62,000 bases of DNA from Diphasiastrum complanatum (lineage: Eukaryota > Streptophyta > Lycopodiopsida > Lycopodiales > Lycopodiaceae), in NCBI GenBank assembly GCA_029204225.1, contig CM055099.1:70569349-70631348 (forward strand). The letters are read 5' to 3'. A program made the position numbers and the translations under genes. The notes beneath the pieces are model-generated. The model saw nothing but the letters and a program-made list of their open reading frames with translations, searched no databases and had not been told where the DNA came from. Below, piece after piece: positions 22,790 to 35,853 of the stretch; the stretch's first letter is position 1; each line of letters starts with the position of its first letter.

Positions 22790-23501
22790 AGTTCCAACAA
22801 CAAGCAAATGCTACCTCAACCAGTCACTCGATCCAGCATCAAGAGGAAGATGAAGCTGCCTTCATGACCAAGGTCGGAAATCTACAGGATATCAATTCCT
22901 GGTACTTGGACTCTGGAGTAGCTCAACACATGACTCACCATCGGAACTGGTTCCAAAGCTACAAGCCTTTCACCCACTCTAGAGTTGTGCAATTTGGAGA
23001 CACAACTCATCTCATTCCATTGAAGGTGAAGGAACAATCGGGGTCAAACTTCAGAGAGGTGATATTAATTTGTCATCCAATGTTCTACATGTTTCGAACC
23101 TTGCCAAAAATCTACTTTCTATAAGTAGAATCATTGATTCAGGTCGTGGGGTCAAATTTGATACAGAGGGCTGCACCATTTTTGACAAGTCTAGGAAAGT
23201 TTTGGCTTTCGATAGACGTTGTGGCTATATATATAAGCTTAGTCACTGTTATTCAACAAATAGTCAAGCTCTTCACACATCTACTTCTGATTCAGCTAAT
23301 ATGTTGTGGCATTTCAGATTAGGCCATTTGAACTTCAATAGTATTCAACAAATGTCAGATCTTCCTTCCACTAGCAAATTCGATACTCTTTGTGAAAGTT
23401 GTATTATCAGCAAGCATAGAAGTCCATTTATTTCAGATTCTGTTCTTACTTCTAGAGATTTGCTAGATCTTGTACATAGTGACATTTGTGGCCCAATGTA
23501 G
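22790..23501 (+). pseudogene. Copia D protease and pre-integrase region
   Basis: Protease signature WYLDSGVAQHMTHH keeps the D-S-G that copia A has lost. After a frame shift near 23,060 come VLHVSNLAKNLLSISRI and the pre-integrase MLWHFRLGHLNFNSI, CESCIISKHR, LLDLVHSDICGPM, then a stop. Confidence 0.85.
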
Positions 23502-24235
23502 ACTTCTTCCACAGGGGAGCTCCTTATTTTCTGACTTTTATTAATGACTTTTCTCAGAGAACTGCCACTTATTTTCTGAAGAACAAATCCGAGACTTTCA
23601 AGTTTTCAAGCAGTTCAAGGCATTTGTAGAAATCAAACCCAGAGAAGAATCAAAGCTCTACATATTGATGGAGGGGGAGAATACATCTCCACCAAGTTCA
23701 AGGAATTCTGCAAGGCCAGTGGAATACATCAACAATACACCACGAGCTACTCACCTCAGTCCAATGGAGTAGCAAAACAGAAGAATCAGACACTCATTGA
23801 AAGTGCCAAAATCATGATGGCCCATGCTTCTCTTCCAAATAAATTTTGGACAGAAGTTGTCACTACAGTTGTCTATCTGCAAAATGGATCCATCACTAAG
23901 GCCCTGAATGGCAAGAAACCTTATGATTATGGTGTGGACTGGATCAAAACCATCACTCAACCATATTTGAGGGTTTGGTTGCATTGCCTATGCTCAAATC
24001 CCTGAAGATCTAAGGAAGAAGCTGGATGCAGAAAATCGATTTTCATTGGCTACTCCCTAGACCACAAGGCATACAAGCTCTACAATTTGGACACTCAGAA
24101 GGCCTTCACGGACAGAGATGTCATTTTTCTGGAAGAACAAATTTTCGACCACAAGGGAAAAGCTCTAGCAAAAGTCGGCCCAAGGGTCGAACAACAGAAA
24201 ATCGATACCGACTCGGAAAATGAGTTAGAACCTCA
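23502..24235 (+). pseudogene. Copia D integrase, decayed
   Basis: Several frames: IKALHIDGGGEYISTKF, YSPQSNGVAKQKNQTLIESA (Glu of DDE position replaced by Lys), MMAHASLPNKFWTEV, FIGYSLDHKAYKLYN, FTDRDVIFLEE. Frameshifts and stops throughout. Confidence 0.85.
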
Positions 24236-24299
24236 ATAGGTCAAACAACATCAAAAGATCGAATTTCAACCTTGAAGATCGAATCGATTCAGATAGCCT

Positions 24300-25310
24300 C
24301 CATCCCGATTCATGGATGATCTGGCCTGCTACTTTGTGTAGGAACCAAACACTATCTTTGAGGCAATGTCAACACCTGATGCTGATCAATGGAAAGTTGC
24401 AATGGACTCAAAATTTGATTCTCTGATCGAGAATCAAATGTGGACTGTAACTGAGCTACCAAAGGATCAAAATCCGATTCCATGCAAGTGGATATTCAAA
24501 ACGAAGTATGATGTTGAAGGCAAATTAAATCGATACAAAGCCAGACTGGTTGCCAAGTGTTTTTCACAAATTTCAGACCTGGATTATTCTGAGACTTTCA
24601 ACCCAGTAGTCAAGCATGTTTCAATCCGTGTATTACTCTCCTATGTAGCTGCAACAGACCTTGAAGTTCACCAAATCGATATCCAAACTGCTTTCCTTAA
24701 TGACACCATTGAAGAGGATATTTATATGTCACATCCAGAGGGATGTGAGTTGAAGGGTAAGGAACACCTAGTGTGCAAAATTCACAAAGCTTTGTATGGT
24801 CTGAAACAATCTTCAAGAGTCCTTCAACAAATTCGTATTGTTACTAAACAATAACGTATCATCTACATAAAGAGTGATGATGATGAGAGAATTTGATACA
24901 GACTTGAAATAAACATTCGAGTCTGCTGAGTTTGGAATAAAACCATTCTCGATTAGAAATCATTGATCTTTTGAAACCAGACTCTTGGAGACCAGATTTA
25001 GTAACAATACAAATTTGCTGAAGGTTTTAGAAAATTAATGCATTTTTAATCGAGAATGGTAATAATCCAAACTCGCAAACTCGAATGTCTATTTCAAGTA
25101 TGTATCGGATTCCTTCATTATCATTACTCTTTATGTAGATGATACTTTATTGTTCGGTAACAATCTGAATTTATTGAAGGATACCAAATGCATGTTAGCA
25201 CAAGAATACAAGATGACTGATACAGGTCCAGCACACTACTGTCTCGAAATTTAGATTTTCCGAATTTGATCTACCAGACATATTTTTATCAGTCAACAAA
25301 GATATCTCAC
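24300..25310 (+). pseudogene. Copia D reverse transcriptase, rearranged
   Basis: Open frame 24,366-24,854 holds PIPCKWIFKTKYDVEGKLNR, FNPVVKHVSIRVLLSYV, IDIQTAFLNDTIEEDIYMSH, KALYGLKQSSR. It then runs into an inverted copy of the palm segment. The + strand palm with LYVDDTLLF resumes at about 25,020-25,190. Confidence 0.85.
24835..25190. repeat. Inverted duplication of the RT palm segment
   Basis: 24,835-24,985 is the reverse complement of sequence like 25,020-25,190: the YVDD codons lie at 25,132-25,143 on + and at 24,858-24,869 on -. Both arms include ACTCGAATGT / ACATTCGAGT and ATCGAGAATGG / CCATTCTCGAT. Confidence 0.8.
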
Positions 25311-26100
25311 TAATGTGCTGGAAAAATATGGAATGGCCGATTGCAAACCGAGCCACTTCCCACTTGACCCTGTTAAAAGAGCAATGTCCCAAATCTGAGT
25401 CAGAGAAGGAGGAAATGAAGCAATATCCATTTCACTCCATCATCGAGTCATTTATGTATGCTCTACTCTGCACTCGACCCGACCTTGCTTACTCAATCAG
25501 CTCACTTAGCCAATTTCTATCAAATCTGGATTCAATCCATTGGAAGGCTCTCATGAAGGTCATGAAGTATGTCCAAGCTACTCAGCATTTATTATTGAGA
25601 CAACCAATCTGCCAACATTCTCGAAGGCTACACAGATGCAGATTGGGCAGGAGATATCAATACCATAAAATCGACCTCTGGTTTTGAATTCTTGTTCAAT
25701 CAAGGCCCAGTTTCATGGAATAGCCAAAAACAGACCTCAGTAGCATTGTCTTCAACATAATCGGAATATATAGTTGCCACGAATGCTACCAAGGAGGCAA
25801 TTTGGCTGAGAACCTACTTGCAGATATTGAACTTGTTCAGTCACATATGAATACCATCTACTGTGACAATCAAAACACTATTGCACTATCTCTGAATTTG
25901 AGATTTCATTCTTAAAGCAAACATATTGAAATCAGGTATCACTACCTTAGAGAAAAAGTGCAAAGCAAGAAAATTCATTTGGTTTATTGTAGGACATAAT
26001 TACAGGCAGCAAATTACTTCACCAAGGCACTATCAAAGGAGCACCATCTCAAATTTAACAATCTGCTAAATCTGAAGATAAAAATTTTTCAGGATCCACA
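25311..26100 (+). pseudogene. Copia D RNase H, frameshifted
   Basis: YALLCTRPDLAYSISSLSQF and KALMKVMKYVQATQH (25,313-25,687), then in other frames SWNSQKQTSVALSST and the KEAIWLR block, ending just before the polypurine tract. Confidence 0.85.
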
Positions 26101-26110
26101 ATAAGGGGAG

Positions 26111-26860
26111 TGTTGGAATTTATGCCCAAGCTCAATTCCATTAGGTAATGAGCATCCTGAAATCTGTTTATATTTATTTTGGAAAACACAAAGAAAAAAG
26201 AAAAGGCTCGAATTTCTTAGCAGAAGATCGAGAAATTTATGATCGAATTTTTCCGACCCAATATTTTCTGACCCAACATTGAACTTGGCAAAGAAAGATT
26301 TTCCGACCTTGGATTGCGGGTCTAATTTATCCAGACGTGTTCGATCTTGGATCAGATCAGACCGAGTCCGACCCTAGTTCAACTAAAAAAATTTTGAGTC
26401 AATGTAAATTTTTGACCCTTTGTAAAATCTGATACTGTCAACTCAAAAATCCAACCCACGTTGCAACGTTGACAGTTCGCCAACTTCTGTATATACATTG
26501 ACTGTAAAATGACGGCTACCTACGGCAGGATGGATGTAGTTAATTAGGTAGATTAGTGTCAACTTTCAATGTACTGATCATCTAACTTCCAATTATCAAG
26601 GAAGATCTATAATGGAGTCAACACACTAATCAAGTTATCATCCTGTAGGCGTTATTTTGTGAGTAGACTTAGTTTTCAATTTGTATTAACTATAAATCAA
26701 TTGAAGACTGTTTTGAGCCTATTGTTTTGTGCCAGCTTCAAGCTCTTGTACTCTTTTTGATATCTATCAGAGTGTAAGTTTTTGTCCACACTATTGTATT
26801 GTTCTATTGTGCATTGCTTGATCGATTCATCTTGAACGTTTGCTGGTAACTGACGCTCTT
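26111..26860 (+). mobile_element. 3' LTR of copia D
   Basis: Begins TGTTGGAATTTATGCC after the polypurine tract, shares GTAATGAGCATCCTGAAA with LTR A, and near its end TTCAAGCTCTTGTACTC, ATTGTATTGTTC and TTCATCTTGA. Right boundary estimated at about 26,850-26,870. Confidence 0.7.
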
Positions 26861-26939
26861 CCGATCCATTAACCACCTATTCCCCACTTTCACTGCTCAT
26901 CATTTTCTCTGATTTTCGACAGGATGATGACACATTCGT

Positions 26940-27700
26940 ACAAGTAGAGTACGTACCATCTCTCTGCGTGCTGATCCCACCGCAGCAAAGGGCATGGTAG
27001 AGCAAGAGAAACTTATTGAAGATGATGATGACGAAGTGCAAGTCATAAAGGCAACACCTCAATTAGCCCCAGGAAGCAGTGCCCTACCAGCCGAGGGCCT
27101 ACGGATGTCATGACGGCGTACCGGGCCTTGGGTCCCTACATCCAGGATCTAGTAGCAACCAAAGCTTCATTGGACGGCCACCTGGTGGAATTGGCCATCA
27201 ACAACATAAAGCTGTGAGCAGAAATCACCTAGCTCCAACAAGACATGCAAGTGACCATACTGCATAAGTAGGCAGAAAATGATAAGATGTTGAAGCTGGA
27301 ACAACATGAAGAAGGCCTCCAAAGGTACATCAAGAGCCTCCACAAATCAACGACGGATGCCTCCACACGGGTCCAGGAGATTCAACAGCAAGCAGCGCAG
27401 CAATTCGCTCGTTCCAAACCTAGCTACTTTTTTTGGGAACATAAAATCAATGCATGGGAGTGGAGGTATAGGACCTGCAACAAAAAAAGATCAATTGGTT
27501 AGCCCATCCCATTCCTGCCAATCGTCCTCTCAGTCAAGCCGAGATGAACTTTTTAACGAAGCAAATGGACATATATTGAGAAACGCTGGATGGCTACCAA
27601 GCAAAATTCGACCAATACCATGCAAGTGCAATTCGAGAGCTCACACATGCAAAAGGTATTGGAAATTAAGTCCACAGTTGTCTCCTTGGTGAATGCTATT
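26940..27700 (+). pseudogene. Coiled-coil protein remnant
   Basis: + strand blocks IQDLVATKASLDGHLVELAI, LKLEQHEEGLQRYIKSLHKS and ASTRVQEIQQQAAQQF form amphipathic heptad-like helices broken by single stops and shifts. Could be a gag of an unplaced retroelement; no knuckle or pol motif adjoins it. Confidence 0.4.
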
Positions 27701-28054
27701 TTCTACTTCAAGATTCTTCTTGCAAGATTATTGATCATAGATATAGGGTCTGATGAAATCTATCTTGGTTCTATGTCTACTCATTTGATACCTACAAGAA
27801 TCACAGAACTCAAACAACCGAACTATTCGAAGAACGATTACATCGGGCTTTCGGCTGATCTTCATCCATCAATGGATCAAAACTAAAGGGTAACCGATCC
27901 TATTGTTTTCACTTTCAAATGTTAAGTTCGAGTTATTTGAAGATCATTGAAGACTTGGCAATCTTCAACGACTTCCCCAAATTGGCATTTTTTGCATTTT
28001 CCCAAAATGTGACGAAACCTTTGGGTTTCTCACTAAAATGCTAAGTGAGAGAAA

Positions 28055-28172
28055 AATGCGAAGGGTGTCTACCGCAAGAAACCGCCAAGGCAAAGGCTAC
28101 GATCTAATATGAGTCACCGCAAGCTACCACAAGGAACCACCAAGGCAAAGGCTATGGTCTAATACGAGTCAC
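28055..28172 (+). repeat. Tandem dimer, about 57-bp unit
   Basis: Two copies of CTACC.CAAG.AACC.CCAAGGCAAAGGCTA followed by .GGTCTAATA.GAGTCAC. Confidence 0.8.
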
Positions 28173-28387
28173 AAGTGCGAAGCTAAAGCATTTTCTGGTG
28201 ACGATCTGCGGCGATCTTCCTGCTCTTGACACCGATCCTGTCGCTTGACTGTTCAATCCATCCGTCATCATCTTCACACCATCCCACCATCGTTATCACT
28301 CCCTTATGAGCGCCATCACCGAAACCTTCAACACAAACGTCGTGGGCAGAATACCTTATATCTCAAGTTTCGCATGCTGAGGGGTAG

Positions 28388-28690
28388 TGTCACACGAGCA
28401 CTTATCATGCTCCTGTCACACTATTGAACATCCTACAATCACAATCACAAACCATACACCTTCCACCTGCTTCATCCCTAAAAGATACACATCCATAACA
28501 TTAAAACCATTGTCAAACACCTCCACTTCCTCCTATTCCACTCCCTATCTTCTTAACTCGACCTCACTCTGTTCACCCACCTTTACTTCATCACCCACAC
28601 CGCTCTACCCAACACAACCATCTTCCACATATCTCCCTTTCCAAACCTGTTCATACATCTCTCCCCCCACACTTTCCAAACCAATCTGCA
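28388..28690 (+). mobile_element. Possible LTR start after a polypurine-like tract
   Basis: GCTGAGGGGTAG immediately precedes TGTCACACGAG, the layout of a polypurine tract and gypsy LTR start. The right end cannot be placed and the sequence soon becomes C-rich and low in complexity. Tentative. Confidence 0.35.
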
Positions 28691-29030
28691 CTACCACTTC
28701 CCATCTCAACCGGAGCCCCCTCCTTCAATACTCGACCAAAGTCCTCCTTTCCCATCTCACCCGAAGCCACTCCATCAAATCTCAACCGGAGCCCAACCCT
28801 TCAGATCTCAACTGAAGCCACTCCATAAGATTTCAACCGGAGCCCAACCCTTCAGATCTCAACCGAATCCACTCCATCAGATTTCAACCGGATCCCAACC
28901 CTTCAAATCTCAACCAAAGCCACTCCATCAAATCTCAACCGGAGCCCAACCCTTCAGATCTCAACCAAAGCCACTCCATCAGATTTCAACCGGAGCCCAA
29001 CCCTTCACATCTCAACCGACGTCCTTTCCA
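28690..29030 (+). repeat. Minisatellite, 51-bp dimeric unit (two 25/26-bp halves)
   Basis: About six units alternating GATCTCAACCGAAGCCACTC and GATTTCAACCGGAGCCCAAC. The half-unit is the reverse complement of the minisatellite at 41,130-41,395. Confidence 0.9.
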
Positions 29031-29090
29031 CTGTCTCAGCTCTCAATCAAAGCAGTTTTTCCAAGACCCTCCTTCTTCCATTTTCCAACC

Positions 29091-30063
29091 ATGTCGTCCA
29101 ACCCCAATTCTAGTTCAGATGATCCCGAAGCAAGCAAGTCCCCTACTCGGCCTAGAAGTAAACTGGCTGATACAAGGGAATCAGAGAGATTTGAAAGAAA
29201 ATACCCTCCCAATATGAGGGCGGCAAAGAAGACATCGATCAAAGCCAATACTCCACCAGGGCCGAGATCATTGTCGCACTACAACCGCAGCCAGAATGGC
29301 GGAGCAAAGTCTTGAAGGATAGCAGGCGACTCCAAGAATATTTGAGGGCACCGTCATGGAAGCGATGGATCCTTTTTACATGTCGCTCAAATGCAGAAAC
29401 CCATGGCTGGTGGAAAAGCCTCAAGTGGAGTTAGTAAACTAGCCAGTCATTCCGAAAATTACAAAGAGAACCTCCCCGGATGATCTGAGGCTACAGTTAC
29501 TAGACTTCGGCACAAATACAAGTCAAGTGCCGATCTCTGCATGCAGGAAAGTGCCGAGTATTGCATATCCATGGCCTTCCTGATGCAGCAAGAGTGTTTA
29601 TGAGATCGAGGTTTGGATCCCATTAGGATCAACCCCAATACAACCCTCCAATCAGAAGAAGACCAGGAGATGATGGCCACGCTATACTACAGAGTGGCCT
29701 TCATGTCGTCACGCTATGTGACCATGGTGGAAGACTGGCAGGAAATGGGCTTCATAGAAAAAATAAGAGAATATATGGAGCCCCTTAATTTCGGAAGTAA
29801 GCTTCGCTTCCAAGTTTTTGAAGCCCTGGGCTGGAAGATGAGCGAGCAAAAGCAGATGGCGTGATGATGAGGCGAACATGATTTACAAGAAGTGCTCAAG
29901 AGGGTTGGTATGTAGCGGCCAATTGAGGAACTTCCAATTTTGGCGAATAAATTTTGCAGATAATAAGCACCTGGTTTTACGGAAGCGAACGAAAATCCAC
30001 ACTTTTCCAAGTGCCAAGCAGAAGACATTACTAGTGTTGCAGTGGGTCCTGCAACAGATTATG
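29091..30063 (+). pseudogene. Unrecognised decayed frame upstream of LTR Y
   Basis: A succession of + strand frames: 29,091-29,315 (charged, Ser-rich), 29,613-29,864 (YYRVAFMSSRYVTMVEDWQE, MGFIEKIREYMEPLNF), 29,878-30,072. Stops every 200-300 bp. Probably the internal region of family Y because homology with the inverted copy continues to its 3' end, but I cannot name a domain. Confidence 0.35.
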
Positions 30064-30065
30064 GG

Positions 30066-30900
30066 TGGATAATGTTAGTCGATTCTCTAGTGCCGAGACA
30101 AGCTGAAGACAGAAGTTATCTCTCACCCATGACCGAGGAGGTCTTAGAAGGAAGAGAGCAGAAGAAGCTGAGAGCCGAGCATGAGAGCCAAGGAAATACT
30201 AGCTAGGAAGATAGTGAATAACTATGTGAGCCTACATGGTGTATCCCAAAGAAGGAATGACCATGTAGGAGCTAGTAACATTTTCTTGAATAGTTGTAAT
30301 AAATGTAGACCCCCCTTAAAATAGTAAGAGTGAGCCACCTTTTGATAATGACCTCTAGTGGAAGGGCAAATTCCACATGTGATTTCTAATTTAGTGGAAT
30401 TGCCACATGGGCTCCACATGGGCAGCCTTCTTGCTTATTTAAAGGCCCCCCTCTCTTGTGAGGGAGCTATGATTGTATTTTCAAGTTCTCTTGAGCTAAT
30501 AAAGAGGATCCTCCACGAGTTCTTGAAGATCACTAAGCTCCTTGTTCATGGCAATGATTTTGAGTGATATTTCTATGAGCATGCTTGATTCCTTGCTTGT
30601 GGATTAACTAGGTTCTTGTTTCTTGTTCTTGCTTAGTTGTGGATTAGCTTCAGTTCTTGCTTGTGGAATCTTGTAGGAATCAGCATTCAAGTAAACTATA
30701 GAGGCTAGAAATGTGGTGTAAATCTTGCATAGTCTTGACATTCTAGTTCTTGATGTTCTTGGATAATTTAGACATCAAGTAATGTGTGTTTCTTGATTCC
30801 TAGATTGTTAAATGTTGCTAGGAATCTTGTTTCTTGTTTCTTGAATCTGGTTTTAGTTTTAGTAGCTAATCTAGTTCTTGATTGTTCTTTGATTCAGTAG
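30066..30900 (+). mobile_element. LTR of family Y (from 30,225) with internal tail, + orientation
   Basis: Tail 30,066-30,224 then TGTGAGCCTACATGGTGTATC, AGGAATGACCATGTAGGAGC, a TTATTTAAAGG box, GAGGATCCTCCACGAGTTCT and many TTCTTG units. Matches 22,332-21,600 inverted. Right end approximate. Confidence 0.7.
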
Positions 30901-31167
30901 TTAGTAGTAGGATCGCTCTCTGTGCTGAATGCTGATCTGCTTGAGCTCTAGATGGTTGCATGGCTAGTGTATGCATGCAGCTGAGTATCCGATTTGAGCT
31001 ACCCACTGATAGGCTGGGAAATACGTAATGCATCCTTGAATATTGCTTCTGCTCTGTAAATGTTCTAATAAGAAGAGTAATCACAAAGAACCACAACAAC
31101 AGAAGTGATCCAAGAGAGATAAGCAACAAAAGAGAAAAAACGTGTTCACAGATTCAGTGAAGCTGTT

Positions 31168-32555
<1,388 letters not shown>

Positions 32556-32739
32556 TGCACCTTAGTTTGAATTTCGTTGATTGCTGCATTTAACTTGTTA
32601 ACGTAGTACAACAGTGTCTGTCTACTTTCTGGAGGATTGTAGGAATGATGCAACTGACAGTGACCAGCAATCATATCTGAACTCCATCCATTTCGCGCAT
32701 TTCCCGTTCGTGGCTTTTGCAATTCCTTCGCGATTGTCA
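32556..32739 (-). other. Retroelement leader/gag-like remnant
   Basis: - strand frame with YYVNKLNAAINEIQTKVQN, coiled-coil-like. The + strand phrase CAGTGTCTGTCTAC with a nearby GATTGTAG recurs at about 47,066-47,095, so this is a dispersed repeat. Confidence 0.35.
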
Positions 32740-32865
32740 TTAGATTTCGATATGCTTGCTTTGAGAGTGAAATCTCGGATGTAGAGATAGTGCTATTGTG
32801 CCTTGATTATTACAATATATGGTAGTTGGATGTAGTTGAGCAAGGTCGATATCTGCAAGTAGATT
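32740..32865 (-). pseudogene. Copia A-family RNase H scrap
   Basis: Matches 13,062-13,190 of copia A: ATAGTGCTATTGTGC.TTGATT, GAGCAAGGT.GATATCT. Same - orientation. Confidence 0.8.
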
Positions 32866-33330
32866 CCTCGACTTACCCAACTTCATCAACAATCCATCAA
32901 CCCTCAACTAACTCGACTTACTCATCAGGAAAAAGTCGATCCATATACTGTCAGATGACTTCAAGGACAACACTGACAGCCCACCTACTTGTACATAGAC
33001 TTTACTACTTACATAGACGGCTACCTACTACAAGGCAGCTCTCATTAATTAAGTAGGTGAAAATTATAGAACTGTAAGACATGTAAATAAAGTATGTATC
33101 GTTCAGTTAGTAATAGGGCTAATTTAATTATCATCAACAAGCAATGATTCTAGCTGAAGCCATTTTTGGCGCTACACTGTCTCGCGCTTATGCTTCAAGC
33201 TCTTGTACTCATTTTCAGTCAATTAGAGTGCAAGTTTTTGTACACACTTCTGTTTTGTTCTATTGCGCATTGCTACAAATTATTCATCTTGATGTTTTTG
33301 TTGGTAACTGAGCACTTTTGATCCACAGCC
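32866..33330 (+). mobile_element. Copia A/D-family LTR fragment
   Basis: Joined head-on to the - strand RNase H scrap. Shares CTTCAAGCTCTTGTACTC, AGAGTGCAAGTTTTTGT, TTCATCTTGATG and TTGGTAACTGA with the LTR ending near 26,860. Confidence 0.7.
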
Positions 33331-33359
33331 ATCTATTGCTAAACTTCCCCTGCTATTCC

Positions 33360-33890
33360 ACATTTCGAACTTGATAGCAGAGTTCTATTTTGATCAAATC
33401 TCTACTAATTCGATATCAATTCGATACTTCCATGGTATTCCACAGAATTATGACACAACCTTGCATAGTGGTCTTGCCTCCCTATACAAAGCAAGAGCTA
33501 TGTACCCTTCATACCAATGGTTGCATCACAGTTCTCATTGTCGTTGGCCTTGCCTCCGTCCAACAAGTTTTCTCCATGTTTTCCATGGATTATCTCACCA
33601 TAGCCCATGAAGGACAAGATTATGATGTCTCTCTTAAGCCCCAGTTAGTGGCTAAGACCTTCAACATCTCACATTCTACCTTCTTGCCAAAAACTTGAGC
33701 CCTCGCCAAATATGACACCTCATTGTACTTTCTCTATAACCATGCCGATACCAAGACCAACACCAACAATGGCTATCCAATCTCATAGACCAGAAATGTG
33801 GCATAGATGCTTAGGTCACTTGAACTTGAAAAGTTTGAGATTGCTTCACAAGTTGAAGATGGTGACAAGTCACTATGTTGTGGGAGTGGC
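33360..33890 (+). pseudogene. Copia pre-integrase fragment
   Basis: MWHRCLGHLNLKSLRLLHKL at 33,796-33,855 is the GAG-pre-integrase signature. The sequence before it (SMDYLTIAHEGQDYDVSLKP) is open but unassigned. Confidence 0.6.
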
Positions 33891-35739
33891 CCTTTGTCCA
33901 GACATAATGTTAGGCTCTTTTTTGGCAAGGGATTGGTCTAGCCCAAAAGTCCTAAAAGGGTCATGGGGCACCACTTCTGAAGATGGTTAGGCCCTACATG
34001 AGTAACAGAGGTACCGCGGCATCCAATCTTGAGGGCCTTCTCTGTTACCCCATGCTCCTCAGTCAATGAGAGCTTTCCAAGCTCTCAAAGGTACGATTGC
34101 AAGGAGGGTTTGTTAGCACTTTGGTTTTGCTAGTTTTCTAGGTCAAGGTTCTTATTTCCGACTTCTAGTTCGTTCTCACTTACATGTTGGTGCTAGTGGC
34201 AGAGTCTTCCACGCGATGTTTATTTGCGATATCTGGTATCAAGTTGGGATGTTGACACAACGCTCATTTGTATCCTTTTCCAGAATTGTCTCATGCATTT
34301 TTATTGGTACTATTAGCTGAGCCGAGTGATTGTATTGGTGACCCTAAAACTAGGATTTCTAGCAAGGGTTGTGTCACTTTCGTACAGTTTTTGGATATAG
34401 TGTCTATCAGCAAATACCAGAATCCATCAGTCATAAGTTCATATACTTTGAACTAGCTGAAGTCTCTGCAATGCTGTATTCTAATCAGGATATCTCCGAG
34501 GCGTACGTTGTGATGGAACTCTAGAATGTAGAAATGGTAGCTTAAGATCCCTCTTAGAATGAACTGACAAATGTCGCCAATGAAGACAAGAATTCAAACT
34601 CCGTCATATGAACCTCAAACTCTTCTGGGTTAGGTAGCGAGATCGAATAGATTTAAGGTGCTCTCTAATCTGTAGGACGCTGCCCGTAGTTCAAAATGTG
34701 TCCGTATAGTTTAGAATACTACTCTCTCTCATAATAAGCACCACAATTTTGAGGCATATGCCTTTATCGAAAGGTGCATAGCAATGGTATCAATACTTCA
34801 TATTCTTCCCTTAGAACAGTATCAGAACAATGACATCACGAGATCTTCCAAGATCCACAATATATAGGATGCAAGGTCCGGGGGCTCTGAGAATTTCCTC
34901 TAGACGGTCCACCCCAAGGATGGATATTATTCTTTGTCTGTGATGTACTTTCAATCGTAATAGCACAATAATGATCAGATAGGGTGTGGGGGTATACGGT
35001 ATATTGGGTCCTAATGGAAGGTTAGGACGAAACATCCATGTGATTCATGGTGTTTGGGAACTGCAGGTACAAAGATATTATTGCCTTCAAGTTAAAGTCA
35101 TATGTATTTAGGGTATAGTCTAGGCAATTATCACATAAATTCAATGATTCTTAGGTTTGGCCTTAATTCATTGTCGTATGCTACTTGGATATACCATTGA
35201 GTGTTTTAGTGTTCTCTCTTATCACAAAATTCAGCTCGACACAGATTCCAAAAAGAGAGTCAACAAAATTTTACATGGTTGTCTCACTAGATTTCCGTTC
35301 GACGGCTGGAAATGTCAAAATAGTGGCAAATTGCACTCATCACTCTGTTTATCAAGTGACAATGCTTTTTCATTCTTCGGGCCTAGTTATTTCGCTAGGC
35401 AGTTCCGAAGGATGGCCTATCTACTTTGTGACTTAGCCAGAACAATGTACTTCAGCCTTATCTGGTGGACTACCCCGCTTTGGTGTTTCATAAAGGTCGG
35501 ACCCATTTAACACATGCGCAATACGATTCTATATAAAAAATGATCCTTGGAAAATGACAATATAATTAAAACAGTCTTTCACTAGATATAGAAATATGTG
35601 TACTAAGATTATGATGTGAATAAAACGTATTACCTTATGTAGAGTCCAAGGTAGCGGAATGCCTTAGAGCACACCTAGTCATGAATGTCTTTGTTGAGTG
35701 GTCCCACTATGCCATCTTTGTTGCTCGGGTTTCTATGTT
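33891..35739. other. Unrecognised, no gene seen
   Basis: Two overlapping + strand frames at 35,157-35,510 and 35,185-35,436 compete; neither has a known motif. Confidence 0.4.
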
Positions 35740-35853
35740 GGGATGGCCCTTTGCCCTTCCGACATACCAAGGAATTTGAGATCGAGGCGTTTGTTTGGGA
35801 TGGCCCTTTGCCCTTCCGACTTACCAAGAAATTTGAGACCGAGGCGTTTGTTG
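35740..35853 (+). repeat. Tandem repeat, two 57-bp units
   Basis: GGGATGGCCCTTTGCCCTTC starts at 35,740 and 35,797, each followed by ACCAAG.AATTTGAGA.CGAG. Confidence 0.9.

Larger units (their letters stand above)
22788..26860 (+). mobile_element. Ty1/copia element D, + strand, 5'-truncated
   Basis: Same family as copia A (both share QFQQQAN, SHSIQ, FMTKV, MTHH, ALNGK and similar blocks) in the opposite orientation. Starts abruptly within gag at about 22,788 (no 5' LTR). Runs through protease, integrase, RT and RNase H to a polypurine tract (26,102-26,110, AAGGGGAG) and 3' LTR. Confidence 0.85.

Noticed and set aside
28059-29030. CRISPR-like array
   Set aside because: Units are contiguous 25-51-bp repeats with no unique spacers, in a plant nuclear context.
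35157-35510. A 117-residue + strand gene
   Set aside because: A second frame is open over the same stretch and neither has a motif, splice support or transposon context.
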